DNA of 64,000 nucleotides from Mongoliimonas terrestris (lineage in GTDB: Bacteria; Pseudomonadota; Alphaproteobacteria; Rhizobiales; Pleomorphomonadaceae). The stretch lies in contig NZ_MSIG01000019.1 in assembly GCF_001927285.1 (NCBI RefSeq), positions 1-64,000 on the forward strand, in the 5' to 3' direction. The position numbers and the translations under genes are program-made. The notes beneath the pieces are model-generated. The model saw nothing but the letters and a program-made list of their open reading frames with translations. It did no database searches and was not told the origin of the DNA. Positions 8,560 through 17,463 of the stretch are shown here, in pieces. Every line of letters begins with the position of its first letter. Position 1 is the first letter of the stretch.

Positions 8560-10152
8560 ATGCGCAACTTTGAGCAACCCGGGCGGTCGCTGGCGGTGGG
8601 CCGCAGCGGCATGGCGGCCACCTCGCACCCGACCGCCACCCTGACTGCCGTCGAGGTGCTGAAGGCCGGCGGCACGGCGATGGACGCGGCGGTGGCGGCC
8701 TGCGCGGTCCAGTGCGTGGTGGAGGCCGGCTCCACCGGCATCGGCGGTGACTGCTTCGCGCTGATCGCCAAGGACGGCCGGGATCCGGTGCTGGCCTACA
8801 ACGGGTCCGGGCGGACGCCGGCGGGCCTCACGATCGACCGGCTGGTCGCCCGCGGCGTCACCGCCATCGCCCGCACGTCGCCGCACGCGGTGACCGTGCC
8901 GGGCGCCATCGACGCCTGGGCGCGGCTGGTCGCGGATCACGGCCGGATGCCGCTCGCCGACGTGCTCGCCCCGGCGGTGGCGCTCGCCCGCGGCGGCTAT
9001 CCGATCACGCCGCGGGTCGCCCGCGACATCGGCACCCAGGCCGAGCTTCTGCGCGCCGACCCGACGACGCGCGCGACCTTTCTCGTCGACGGCAACCCGC
9101 CGCCGATCGGCGCACTGCAGACCCAGCCGCGGCTCGCCGACACGCTCGAGGCGATCGGCCGGGATGGGCGCGACGCCTTCTACCGGGGCTCTGTGGCCGA
9201 GGACATGGTGGCGACGCTTGAAGCGCGGGGCGGCTTTCACACGCTGGACGACTTCGCCGCGGCGGCGGGCGCCTATGTGGCGCCGGTGCGGACGGACTAT
9301 CGGGGCTATACCGTCCACGAGTGCCCGCCGAACGGGCAGGGCATCGTGGCGCTGATGATCCTCAACATCCTGAAGCGCTTCCCGCCGTGGACCGACCCGG
9401 AGGACTTCGACGGCATCGCCGTCGAGATCGAGGCCGCCCGGCTCGCCTATGCGGTGCGCGACGGGGTCGTGGGCGATCCGGACGGCGGGCCGGTGCCGGT
9501 GGACGACCTTCTCTCCGATGCGCTCGCCGACCGGCTGGCCGCCATGATCGACCCGGCCCGGGCGATCGCCGCCTTGCCGGCCTACGAGGTGCCGGCGCAC
9601 CGGGATACGGTCTACATCGCCGTGGTCGACAAGGACCGCACGGCGGTGAGCTTCATCAATTCGATCTTCGACAGCTATGGCTCCGGCATCATGGCGCCGA
9701 AATCCGGCGTTCTCCTCCACAACCGCGGCCAGAGCTTCCGGGTGGAGGCAGGCCATCCGAACGCGGTGGGTCCGCGCAAGCGGCCGCTCCACACCATCAT
9801 TCCCGGCATGGTGACGAAGGACGGCCGGGCGGTGATGCCGTTCGGCGTGATGGGCGGCCACTACCAGGCCATGGGGCACGCGGTGCTCCTGGCCCGTGTC
9901 TTCGACCAGGGGCTCGACCTGCAGAGCGCCATGGAACTGCCGCGGCTCTTCCCGTTTCCGGGCACCGCTATCGTGGAGGCGGAAGGGCGGCTGCTCGCCT
10001 CGCACGGGCCGGATCTGGAGCGGCGGGGCTACGATGTGCGGCCGGCCCGCGGCCCGATCGGCGGGTCGCAGGCCATTCTCATCGACGCGGCGACCGGGTC
10101 GCTGTTCGGCGGGTCCGACCACCGCAAGGACGGCTGCGCCCTCGGCTACTGA
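8560..10152 (+). CDS. Gamma-glutamyltransferase family protein (Ntn hydrolase)
   Basis: A 530-residue gamma-glutamyltranspeptidase-family protein. These proenzymes cut themselves to free an N-terminal threonine nucleophile and then transfer or hydrolyse gamma-glutamyl groups. The family start MAATSHPTATLTAVEVLKAG, the segment GSTGIGGDCFALI and the ending GGSDHRKDGCALGY are present. The candidate nucleophile is Thr350 in the RDTVYIAVVDKD block, aligned with the TTHYSVVD site of E. coli Ggt, followed by FDSYGSGI. No signal peptide is visible, unlike classical periplasmic Ggt, so it belongs with the cytoplasmic YwrD-like group. The start ATG has AGAGGAG about a dozen bases upstream. It is divergent from the peptide/amidase operon. 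Confidence 0.93.
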   Translation: MRNFEQPGRSLAVGRSGMAATSHPTATLTAVEVLKAGGTAMDAAVAACAVQCVVEAGSTGIGGDCFALIAKDGRDPVLAYNGSGRTPAGLTIDRLVARGVTAIARTSPHAVTVPGAIDAWARLVADHGRMPLADVLAPAVALARGGYPITPRVARDIGTQAELLRADPTTRATFLVDGNPPPIGALQTQPRLADTLEAIGRDGRDAFYRGSVAEDMVATLEARGGFHTLDDFAAAAGAYVAPVRTDYRGYTVHECPPNGQGIVALMILNILKRFPPWTDPEDFDGIAVEIEAARLAYAVRDGVVGDPDGGPVPVDDLLSDALADRLAAMIDPARAIAALPAYEVPAHRDTVYIAVVDKDRTAVSFINSIFDSYGSGIMAPKSGVLLHNRGQSFRVEAGHPNAVGPRKRPLHTIIPGMVTKDGRAVMPFGVMGGHYQAMGHAVLLARVFDQGLDLQSAMELPRLFPFPGTAIVEAEGRLLASHGPDLERRGYDVRPARGPIGGSQAILIDAATGSLFGGSDHRKDGCALGY

Positions 10153-10160
10153 CGCGCGCG

Positions 10161-10184
10161 CGGGCCGGGGGTGACCCCGGCCCG
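10161..10184. terminator. GC-rich hairpin between convergent genes
   Basis: A perfect 10-base-pair inverted repeat (arms CGGGCCGGGG and CCCCGGCCCG) with a GTGA loop. It lies between the gamma-glutamyltransferase stop and the convergent PHP gene stop. It lacks a clear T tract, so it is a terminator-like hairpin rather than a textbook intrinsic terminator. Confidence 0.6.
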
Positions 10185-10197
10185 TTCGGGCTTGGGA

Positions 10198-11106
10198 TCA
10201 GAGGCGGGCCGGGTTGGACCAGGCGCGCCGGCCGGCGGCATCGACCGCGACGATGCGGATCCAGCCGCCGGAGAAGCCGGCGAGCGACAGGCGAGCCTCG
10301 GTCATGGCGTGGCCGGAGACGACGCGCGAGCGGGCGCCCGGCCCGAGCAGGATCACCTTTTCCACCGCGGAAGAACGGATCACGATGTCGTCGCCGTCGA
10401 CGGCCACGTGGCGGAGCTCCGGGCCCTGGCTGGCGTAGAAGTCGCCGGCCTTGAGGGCCGCCAGGATGGCGTCCGGCGCGTTCTCCTCGGCCTTCACCAT
10501 CACCCAGCCGCCGAAGGCGTCGGCGTTCTCCTCGGCCGTGTCCTTGAAGTGGGCGTCGTCGGTGGCGATGGCAGTGGCGTGGCGGCCGGTGGAGAGCAGC
10601 GCGTCGAGGAGGGCGGTGCCGTCCGGGCGGTCGCTGTGGACGGCGCAGCCGTGGTTGTAGATCTCCACCGCGTGGGCGGCGTCGAGGGCCTCGGCGTCGG
10701 CAAGGGTGAGGCCGTACCACTGCGGGTGGGCGATGGCGACGAAGGCGCCGGCCTCGGCCGCGCGCCGGGCGAGCGCCGGGCCGGTCTCGTCGTCGGCGGT
10801 CGGCGCGAAGTCGAACGGCAGGCCGACGGCGAGGATGTGCCAGATCTCGTCCTGGCTGGTGAGGCCGGCGTGGATCTCGGCGCCGATCAGGGTGGTGAAC
10901 CCCTCCGCCCGGTGCTCGCGGGTGTCGGTGATCGGAAAGCCGTAGTCCTTCAGGAAGTGATCGCTGAGGCAGTAGAAGTCGTAGCCCATCGCCTTATAGC
11001 GGCGGGAGACCTCCTCGGGCGCCAGGGCGCCGTCGGAGCGGGTGGAATGGGTGTGCAGGTTGCCGCGCAGGAAGCGGCCGGGCTTGTCGAAGACGGCGAA
11101 CGGCAT
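10198..11106 (-). CDS. PHP-domain metallohydrolase, CehA/McbA family
   Basis: A 302-residue PHP-fold metal-dependent hydrolase. Motif I is NLHTHSTRSDG (His18, His20, Asp25). It is followed by CLSDH, the acidic segment GAEIHAG near residue 70, AHPQWYGL in the middle, and TDDAHF near residue 190. PHP proteins of this type hydrolyse phosphate mono- or diesters, or other bonds, with two or three metal ions. Distance and strand make it the last gene of the Ugp-type transporter operon, 28 bases after the calcineurin-like gene. A PHP enzyme (PhnPP) is known to open cyclic ribose phosphate in one C-P lyase pathway, so the context is suggestive. No signal peptide is seen. Confidence 0.88.
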   Translation of the reverse strand: MPFAVFDKPGRFLRGNLHTHSTRSDGALAPEEVSRRYKAMGYDFYCLSDHFLKDYGFPITDTREHRAEGFTTLIGAEIHAGLTSQDEIWHILAVGLPFDFAPTADDETGPALARRAAEAGAFVAIAHPQWYGLTLADAEALDAAHAVEIYNHGCAVHSDRPDGTALLDALLSTGRHATAIATDDAHFKDTAEENADAFGGWVMVKAEENAPDAILAALKAGDFYASQGPELRHVAVDGDDIVIRSSAVEKVILLGPGARSRVVSGHAMTEARLSLAGFSGGWIRIVAVDAAGRRAWSNPARL

Positions 11107-11134
11107 GGGATGGCTCCAGGTCCGGAGGGCGGGA

Positions 11135-11992
11135 TCAGAGGATGGCGGGGAAGGGGCGCTTGACGATCTCGTAGTAGCCGTGCGGCTCGCTGCGGCCCCA
11201 GTTGCGGATGTCGTGGTTGATCATCCAGCGCGGCTCCACCCGTTCCACCGACACGGTCTCGCCGTCGAAGCGGTAGACCAGGAAGCCCGCGTAGGCCTCG
11301 CCGCCGTGGTCGGATTCGGTGGTGATGAAGGCCGTGGAGGGCGCCCACTGGTACTGGATGCCGCCAACGTCCATGCGCTTTTCCTGGTGCAGGTGGCCGC
11401 TGCCGACGAGGCGGACGCGCTTGTCGCCGGCGAGCCGGTCGAGGAGGCGGCGGCGCGGGGCGGGGCGGACGACCGAATGGCTGTCGACGGCCTCGTCCGG
11501 GCTCTCCAGGAAGAGCGGATAGTGCAGGAAGAGGCCGATCGGGCCGTCGGCGGCGGCGAGGGTGGCGGCGAGCCAGTCCTCCTGCTCGCCTTCGGCGTCG
11601 AGGCCGCTGCCGAGGAGCTGGCTGTTGAGGCCGACGAAGGTCCAGCCACCGACCTTGGTGACGAAGCGGTCCTCCTCGAACACGGCCTTGTAGGCGGCAA
11701 GGCGGGTGTCGTCGATCGCCTGGTGCAGGCCGCCGTCGAACGGCACGAGGCCGACGTCGTGGTTGCCCGGCACCGCGTGCCAGGCGGCGGGAAGGCGCTC
11801 CAGCTGGCTTGCCGCGAAGGCGATGTCGTCGGCGTCGTCGGGCCCGTTGAGGGCGAGGTCGCCGGTCACCACGATGACGTCCGGCTCAATGTCGGCCACC
11901 GCTTCAAGGGCGATATCGTAGTTGAACTGGAAGAAGGGGCGCGAGCGGCTGAGGTGGATGTCGGAGAGCTGGACGAGCGTAAAGGTCGACAT
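11135..11992 (-). CDS. Calcineurin-like metallophosphoesterase
   Basis: A 285-residue metallophosphoesterase with all core motifs: QLSDIHLS at the N-terminus, VVTGDLALNG, AVPGNHD and GSGHLHQ near residue 200. The fold matches cyclic-nucleotide or glycerophosphodiester phosphodiesterases (CpdA/GpdQ class). The ATG at 11992 has AGGA nine bases upstream, and the QLSDIH block follows eight residues later. It lies 150 bases after the binding-protein gene and 28 bases before the PHP gene on the same strand. The two hydrolases plausibly strip phosphate from the imported ester. The exact substrate is not visible. Confidence 0.92.
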   Translation of the reverse strand: MSTFTLVQLSDIHLSRSRPFFQFNYDIALEAVADIEPDVIVVTGDLALNGPDDADDIAFAASQLERLPAAWHAVPGNHDVGLVPFDGGLHQAIDDTRLAAYKAVFEEDRFVTKVGGWTFVGLNSQLLGSGLDAEGEQEDWLAATLAAADGPIGLFLHYPLFLESPDEAVDSHSVVRPAPRRRLLDRLAGDKRVRLVGSGHLHQEKRMDVGGIQYQWAPSTAFITTESDHGGEAYAGFLVYRFDGETVSVERVEPRWMINHDIRNWGRSEPHGYYEIVKRPFPAIL

Positions 11993-12142
11993 GGCGACAG
12001 GTCCTGGCGGCGAAGAGGGGGAGGGGGCGGACGGCGAAGCCGCCCCCGGGCCGGAAGGCACCGGGAGCGGCCGTCTGACGAGGGGGCGCGTGACGGTCGC
12101 TTGCGTCCGACGGTCACGCGCTTTCCGTTTGGCTTGGACCGA

Positions 12143-13450
12143 TCAGGGCAGCTTCGGCAGCAGATCGCTGGTCATCTGGACCAGCTGCTCCAGGCCGGCT
12201 TCCGGGGTGGTGTCGCCGCGCATGACGAGGGCGATCACTTCCTTCTGGGTGCGGCCGATCTTGACGCTGTTGGTGCCCGGGTAGCCGTACCACTTGCGGG
12301 CGACCGGGATCTGCTCGATGCTCGTGCGCCAGTTCGGGTTCGCGGCGTAGAAGTCGCCGAGATAGTCCTTCTCCATGACGCGCTGGTTGGCCGGCATGTA
12401 GCCGGAGGCGAGCACCGCCACCTTCTGGCCTTCAGGGCCGGTCACCCACTTCAGGAACTCCCAGGCGGCCTTCTGCCGGGCCTCGTCCTTGGTGAGGATC
12501 AGGCCGGCGTTGCCGCCGGTCGGCAGGCCGCCCTTCTCCTTGTCGGCCATGGGATAGCGGGTGGTGCGCAGCTCGAAGGTTCCGCCGACGCTGTCGGTGG
12601 TGGCCTTCAGCGAGGCGGTGGACTGGAAGATGATGCCGGTCTTGCCGGCGAAGAACTGCTGGCGGGCCTGCTGCTCCTCGCCGAGCTTCATCTTGCCGTC
12701 GGTGACGAAGCGGCGCATCAGCTTCACCGCCTCCAGGCCGTTGGCGTCGCCGAACGCCACCTTGCTGTCGGTCGGGTCCATCAGGGAGCCGCCGTACTGG
12801 AAGATCATCGCCTGGAACATCCAGTCGTCGGTGCCCGTGTGGAGCGACATGAACATGCCGTCGGTGTCCTCGCCGAGCGCGTCGATGCGGGCGGAGAGGT
12901 CGAGTAGGCCGTCCCAGTCGGTCGGGAAGGCGTCCGGGTCGCCGCCGGCGGCGCGGACGAGGTCGGCGTTGAAGTAGACGATCGGCGTGGAGGTGTTGAA
13001 CGCCATGCCGGCCTGCTCGCCGTCGACGGTGCCGAGGTCGAGGATGCGGTCGGCGTAGTTGAGCGTCTTCCAGGCGTCGCCCTCGGCGGCGATGAAGGGG
13101 TCGAGCGCGACGAACTGGTCTCGGGTCTTCAGGGTGCGGGCGAGCGGCGGCAGCAGGTGGAAGCCGGAATAGAAGATGTCCGGCAGCTGGTTGGTCATGG
13201 CCTGCCGCAGGGTCTGCTGGTGGCCGTCCTCGTAGCTCGCCGGGGAGGTGCCGAACTTGATCTTGATCGCCGGGTTGGCGGCCATGAACTCGTCCGCGAT
13301 GGCGGTGTGGAACTTGTCGTGGCCGGGCCAGCAGTGGACGACGTCCAGCTCGATCGTCTCGGCGGCGAAGCCGCGGGTGACGATGGCCGGCATGGCGACG
13401 GCCGAAGCCGCGGCGGCGGCAAAGCCCTTGAGAACCGTTCTGCGTTGCAT
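12143..13450 (-). CDS. Tat-exported extracellular solute-binding protein (UgpB-like, SBP family 1)
   Basis: A 435-residue binding protein of the sugar/glycerol-3-phosphate class. The N-terminus MQRRTVLKGFAAAAASA carries a twin-arginine motif, implying export in folded form; cleavage is expected near GFAAE. The mature part begins IELDVVHCWPGHDKF, close to UgpB-type proteins, and the C-terminal half contains KWVTGPEGQKVAV, the usual closing helix region. The ATG at 13450 has GGAG about ten bases upstream. It sits between the permeases and the two phosphoesterases. UgpB relatives bind glycerol-3-phosphate or its diesters, so a phosphorylated polyol or phosphonate ester is the inferred ligand. 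Confidence 0.92.
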   Translation of the reverse strand: MQRRTVLKGFAAAAASAVAMPAIVTRGFAAETIELDVVHCWPGHDKFHTAIADEFMAANPAIKIKFGTSPASYEDGHQQTLRQAMTNQLPDIFYSGFHLLPPLARTLKTRDQFVALDPFIAAEGDAWKTLNYADRILDLGTVDGEQAGMAFNTSTPIVYFNADLVRAAGGDPDAFPTDWDGLLDLSARIDALGEDTDGMFMSLHTGTDDWMFQAMIFQYGGSLMDPTDSKVAFGDANGLEAVKLMRRFVTDGKMKLGEEQQARQQFFAGKTGIIFQSTASLKATTDSVGGTFELRTTRYPMADKEKGGLPTGGNAGLILTKDEARQKAAWEFLKWVTGPEGQKVAVLASGYMPANQRVMEKDYLGDFYAANPNWRTSIEQIPVARKWYGYPGTNSVKIGRTQKEVIALVMRGDTTPEAGLEQLVQMTSDLLPKLP

Positions 13451-13610
13451 GGGTGAGCACTCCGGTGGGTCAGGCGAGGACAAGGCGGGGGCGGTGCCCG
13501 GCGGTGAACGACCGTCGGGGAGACCGGCGGCGACGGGCCACCGGAGACATCGGCGGCGAACGGCCGCCGGCAGGCCGGGCGGCAGGCTGCCGCCTGGGCG
13601 AGGGCGGCGG

Positions 13611-14507
13611 CTATTTCACGCCGGTCATGGTGATGCCGCGGACGAACTGGCGCTGGGCGATGAGGAAGGTGATGACCAGCGGCGCGGTGATGATGGCGGC
13701 GCCCGCCATCAGCGCGCCGTAGTTGGACCCGGTCTCCTGGTCGCGGAAGATCATCATGCCGAGCGGCGGAGTGGCGTGCTCCGGCGAGGTGGTGACCACC
13801 AGCGGCCAGTAGAGGTCGTTCCAGTGCGAGGTGATGGAGAAGACCGAGAAGGCGGCGATCGCCGGCAGTGCGCTCGGCACCAGGATGCGGATCAGGATCT
13901 CCAGCTCGGTGAAGCCGTCGAGCCGCGCCGCGTGGATGATCTCCATCGGGAAGGTCTTGAAGAACTGCCGGAACAGGAAGATAGCGAACACCGACAGGAA
14001 GAAAGGCACCATGATGGCGAAGTAGGTGTCGAGAAGATCCAGGCTGGCGAGCCCCATGTAGAGCGGCAGGGCGGTGACCTGGGGCGGCACCGTCAGGCCG
14101 AGAAGGACCAGGACGAAGAGCAGCGGACGGATCCGGAACTCCAGCTTGGCGAGCGCGTAGGCCGCCGGCAGTGCCACCAGGAGCTGGACCACCAGGATGC
14201 CGGCGCAGACGATGACGCCGTTGCCCATGAACTGGAGGAGCGGCGACTGGTTGAGGGCATGGCCGTAGTTCTCCACGCCGTGGAAGCTGTCCGGGATCGG
14301 GTTGAAGCCGGCGGTGAACACCTCGTCGGGCTTGCGCACCGAGGTGAGCAGCATCCAGACGAAAGGAAGGAGCACGAAGAGCGCGCCGGCGATCAGCACC
14401 AGGTGGGCGACGAGGCCGCCGACGATCCGGTCCGGACGGAGCAGCCGCAGCCGCTCCTTGAAGAGGGCGCCGGCCGTCGGCTTCAGGGCGGGGCTTGGCG
14501 CGGTCAT
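13611..14507 (-). CDS. Carbohydrate-type ABC transporter permease (MalG/UgpE type)
   Basis: A 298-residue inner-membrane permease. About six hydrophobic helices begin with LVLIAGALFVLLPFVWMLLT. The MalG-family coupling loop is IIHAARLDGFTELEILIRI, and the protein ends with QRQFVRGITMTGVK, a hallmark of MalG/UgpE. The start codon shares one base with the stop of the upstream permease (TGATG), which fixes the start and implies coupled translation. The gap of 160 bases to the binding-protein gene holds no further frame. Confidence 0.95.
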   Translation of the reverse strand: MTAPSPALKPTAGALFKERLRLLRPDRIVGGLVAHLVLIAGALFVLLPFVWMLLTSVRKPDEVFTAGFNPIPDSFHGVENYGHALNQSPLLQFMGNGVIVCAGILVVQLLVALPAAYALAKLEFRIRPLLFVLVLLGLTVPPQVTALPLYMGLASLDLLDTYFAIMVPFFLSVFAIFLFRQFFKTFPMEIIHAARLDGFTELEILIRILVPSALPAIAAFSVFSITSHWNDLYWPLVVTTSPEHATPPLGMMIFRDQETGSNYGALMAGAAIITAPLVITFLIAQRQFVRGITMTGVK

Positions 14508-15448
14508 CAGTAGTGCACCTTGCGATCGAGGAAGAAGGCCTGCATCACGGCGAGCGCCACAACGGTGACGAGGAAGACGACGGTGAGCGCGGCGGCATAG
14601 CCGATGTCGAAATACTGGAAGCCTTCCAGGTACATGGCGTAGAGCAACACCTCGCTGCGGCCGAGCGGGCCGCCGCGGGTGATCACCGCCACGGTGTCGA
14701 AGACCCGGAAGGCCGTGATGGTGGTCGTCACGACGACGAAGACCGTGGTCGGGCCGAGCATCGGCCAGGTGACGCGCACGAACCGGTCCCACGGGTGGTC
14801 GGCCCCGTCGATGTCGGCGGCGTCGTAGAGGTCGCGCGGGATGGCGGTGAGGCCGGCGAGGAAGAGCACCATGTTGAAGCCCACCAGCTGCCAGATGCCG
14901 ATGGTGGCGAGGCCCGCGAGCACGAGGTCCGGATCGCCGAACACGTCCATGGCGGGCAGGCCGAGGCTGCGCAGGAGCGCCGCGATCGGGCCGATCTGCG
15001 GGTTGAGCACGAAGTGCCAGACCACCGACATGGCAATCAGCGTGGTGGTCACCGGCAGGAAGTAGATGATCTGGTAGAGCGTGCGGGTCTTCTTGCGTTC
15101 GTTCACCAGGATGGCCACCACGAGGGCGAAGACGACGGAGCCCGGCACCACGATGGCCACGTAGATGAAGGTGTTGGCGAGCGAGCGCCAGAACACCGGG
15201 TCGTCGAGCATGCGCTCGTAGTTGCCGAGGCCGATCCAGGCCCATTCCACCGCGCCGAGCTGGTAGTCGGTGAAGGCAAGGGCGATGACGACGGCGATCG
15301 GCGCAAGGAGGATCGTGACGATCAGCACCAGGGCGGGCGTGGCGAAGAGATAGCCGGCGCGCGCCTCGACGCGGCTCTGGACGGCCCTGCGGACGGTGGC
15401 GGCGGCCGGGGCGGGGGCGGGCGTGGAGGGGGCGGCGAGAACGGTCAT
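14507..15448 (-). CDS. Carbohydrate-type ABC transporter permease (MalF/UgpA type)
   Basis: A 313-residue inner-membrane permease. A cytoplasmic N-terminus is followed by YLFATPALVLIVTILLAPIA (helix 1) and five more hydrophobic segments. The family coupling loop reads LYDAADIDGADHPWDRF, and the ending VMQAFFLDRKVHY is typical of UgpA-like proteins. It pairs with the MalG/UgpE permease encoded next. The start lies four bases after the ATPase stop, so the two genes are co-transcribed. Confidence 0.95.
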   Translation of the reverse strand: MTVLAAPSTPAPAPAAATVRRAVQSRVEARAGYLFATPALVLIVTILLAPIAVVIALAFTDYQLGAVEWAWIGLGNYERMLDDPVFWRSLANTFIYVAIVVPGSVVFALVVAILVNERKKTRTLYQIIYFLPVTTTLIAMSVVWHFVLNPQIGPIAALLRSLGLPAMDVFGDPDLVLAGLATIGIWQLVGFNMVLFLAGLTAIPRDLYDAADIDGADHPWDRFVRVTWPMLGPTTVFVVVTTTITAFRVFDTVAVITRGGPLGRSEVLLYAMYLEGFQYFDIGYAAALTVVFLVTVVALAVMQAFFLDRKVHY

Positions 15449-15452
15449 CGGC

Positions 15453-16637
15453 TCACTCCGCCGGCACGGGCATGCGGACCACGGCGGCCTCGACGGGCCG
15501 CCGCCCGACGCGCCGGCCGTCCGCGTCGAACACGAAGGCGCGGGCCGGGTCGACCGCCACGGTCACGGTGCCGTCGAGGCGGCCCGCCGCGCGGGCGCGG
15601 TCGAAGGCGTCGAGCGGCGCGCGGATGATGATCGGGCTGTCGCCGGCGCCGTCCGCCCGCCCGTGCAGGAAGACCTCGGCGCCGAGGTTCTCGGTGGCGC
15701 TGAGACGGATCTTCAGCACCGGCCGGCCGGCCGGCGGGTCGAGCGACAGGGTCTCGGGGCGAAGCCCCACCTGGACGGCCGCGCCCTCGGCGGCGGCGAC
15801 CGGCAGCGGCAGCTGCGCGCCGCCCACCTCCACGCCGGCACCGGTCACCGTGCCGGGCAGCACGTTCACCCCCGGGCTGCCGATGAAGCGTGCGACGCGC
15901 AGGTCCAGCGGGTCGTGGTAGAGGTCGGCGGGCGTGCCGAGCTGCACGATCCGGCCCTCGTCCATGAGGGCCACCCGGTCCGACATGGTCATGGCCTCCA
16001 CCTGGTCGTGCGTCACGTAGACGAAGGTGACGCCGAGCCGGCGGTGGAGGTCTGTGAGTTCGGTGCGCATGTGGACGCGCAGCTTGGCGTCCAGGTTGGA
16101 GAGCGGCTCGTCCATCAGGAAGACGTCCGGACGGCGCACCATGGCGCGGCCGAGGGCCACGCGCTGGCGCTGGCCGCCGGAGAGCTGTGCCGGCTTGCGG
16201 GCGAGGAGCTGTTCGATATGGAGCTGGCGCGCCACCGCGCCGACTTCCCCGTCGATCTCCGCCATCACCTTGGCGCGCCGGGGCGACAGGCGGCCGACCA
16301 GCGGCAGCCGCTCGGCGAGACGCAGCCGCTGCATGATCAGCGGCATGGCGATGTTGTCCTTCACGCTCATATGCGGATAGAGCGCGTAGGATTGGAACAC
16401 CATGGCGACGTTGCGCTGCTTCGGGCGCAGGTGATCCACCGGCCGGCCGCCGATGCGGACCGCGCCGGCGTCCTGCGGCTCCAGGCCGGCGATGACACGG
16501 AGGATCGTGGACTTGCCGCAGCCGGACGAGCCGACAAGGGTCAGAAACTCCCCGTCCCGCACGTCGAGCGACACGGCCTTCAGGACCGCCGAGCCGCCGA
16601 AGGACTTGGAGACGGTATCGATTTCCAGCGCAGCCAT
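15453..16637 (-). CDS. ABC transporter ATP-binding protein (UgpC/MalK type)
   Basis: A 394-residue ATPase of the MalK/UgpC family. It has Walker A GSSGCGKS, signature LSGGQRQRVALGRA, Walker B VFLMDEPLSNLD, the H-loop in YVTHDQVEAMTMSD, and a C-terminal regulatory TOBE domain from about residue 240. The ATG at 16637 follows GGAG at good spacing and begins directly with the strand MAALEIDTVSKSF. It is the first gene of a six-gene minus-strand operon (ATPase, two permeases, binding protein, two phosphoesterases). Starting with the ATPase is unusual but consistent with the tight junctions downstream. Confidence 0.94.
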   Translation of the reverse strand: MAALEIDTVSKSFGGSAVLKAVSLDVRDGEFLTLVGSSGCGKSTILRVIAGLEPQDAGAVRIGGRPVDHLRPKQRNVAMVFQSYALYPHMSVKDNIAMPLIMQRLRLAERLPLVGRLSPRRAKVMAEIDGEVGAVARQLHIEQLLARKPAQLSGGQRQRVALGRAMVRRPDVFLMDEPLSNLDAKLRVHMRTELTDLHRRLGVTFVYVTHDQVEAMTMSDRVALMDEGRIVQLGTPADLYHDPLDLRVARFIGSPGVNVLPGTVTGAGVEVGGAQLPLPVAAAEGAAVQVGLRPETLSLDPPAGRPVLKIRLSATENLGAEVFLHGRADGAGDSPIIIRAPLDAFDRARAAGRLDGTVTVAVDPARAFVFDADGRRVGRRPVEAAVVRMPVPAE

Positions 16638-16887
16638 GAGGGCACTCCGTCTCTTCGGTGTCGTCCATCCGCGGCGACGGCGGAGCGCCGTCGGCCAACG
16701 AGTTTGGAACGAGCGTTGGGCGATTGCAGGCGGGCTCACCGTGGGCTGCCGCCGATTGCCCTTCGAGGGCCGCCTGCATGCTTTCGCGGTGGCTTGATCG
16801 CAGAGGTCGCTGACGGTTTCATGAACAGTCAACGAATGAAATATGATCAGCCGCAGTAGAAATAAGTAAAGATGGAAGTTCAAGCAG

Positions 16888-16916
16888 AAAAAGCCACAAC
16901 GGATGACCGTTGCGGC
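16888..16916 (-). terminator. Orphan intrinsic terminator on the minus strand
   Basis: On the minus strand, arms GCCGCAACGG and CCGTTGTGGC (one G-U pair, loop TCAT) are followed directly by TTTTT, a textbook Rho-independent terminator. No annotated gene lies upstream of it on that strand until the divergent phnM-like start. Something short must therefore be transcribed towards it, or it insulates the transporter promoter from antisense reading. Confidence 0.72.
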
Positions 16917-16941
16917 TGAGAAATTTCGTCAAACTTTATCT

Positions 16942-17037
16942 CTACGCGTGCCAGCGCTGACGTTCTGCAGGGCAGGTGTCGACCAAGGTACGGAGAATGG
17001 ACCTGCTATACGGGTCGCGTTCGTCAGCGCTGCTCAT
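16942..17037 (-). CDS. Possible 31-residue small protein upstream of the orphan terminator
   Basis: A short reading frame starting MSSADERDPYSRSILRTL and ending AERQRWHA, with a GGTGAG motif five bases before its ATG. Its stop lies 25 bases upstream of the intrinsic terminator, the right geometry for a small monocistronic gene. The product is charged and hydrophilic, with no signal peptide or membrane segment, and no family was recognised. The alternative is that the transcript is a non-coding RNA, or that the frame is chance in GC-rich DNA. Confidence is low and rests on position. Confidence 0.25.
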   Translation of the reverse strand: MSSADERDPYSRSILRTLVDTCPAERQRWHA

Positions 17038-17463
17038 GGGGCTCACCGGCACGGAAAGTGTGTCGGTCAGTCGTTCTTGGTGCGCATCGGAGCCTCGAGC
17101 GATGCGCGGGGGGCACCAGGGGCAAGGCGCCGGACGGCGCCTCGACCAAGACATCGCATAAGGCAAACGGTGAGCCTTGCCGGTGACCGGGGCACGTCAT
17201 CCGGATGAATTTTCGGCGTCGCCCGGGTGAAGCTTTTGCGACCGGATCGGATTGGCCGGCCGAGAACCCTGCAGATCAGCCGTTTTCGCGCGGGTCCGTC
17301 CGGCGCTCTTCGGGCCGCCACGATGCGGCGCTTCCGCCGAGGCGCAAAGAAGTGTCATCAGAGGTCGCTAGAGCACCGGCGACGATGCGAACGGACGACC
17401 GGTCAGGGCGTGACGCGCCCAGGGGCGCGGGGCCGTTCGCGATGAAGAGCGAGGATGTCGGAC

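Larger units (their letters stand above)
16638..17463. other. Long intergenic region between the Ugp-type operon and the phnM-like gene
   Basis: About 825 bases lie between divergent start codons and hold no convincing conserved protein. The part at 16800-16960 is clearly richer in A and T than the flanks. It contains a possible operon promoter (TTGACT on the minus strand, 16827-16832) and a loosely Pho-box-like direct repeat at about 16810-16827. An intrinsic terminator facing the minus strand and a 31-codon frame upstream of it are listed separately. From 17050 to 17460 nothing was recognised. Confidence 0.5.

Noticed and set aside
16810..16832. Possible Pho box (two 7-base direct repeats) before the Ugp-type operon
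   Set aside because: Only about four of seven positions match the CTGTCAT consensus in one repeat and five in the other, so it is mentioned as possible but not called as a site.
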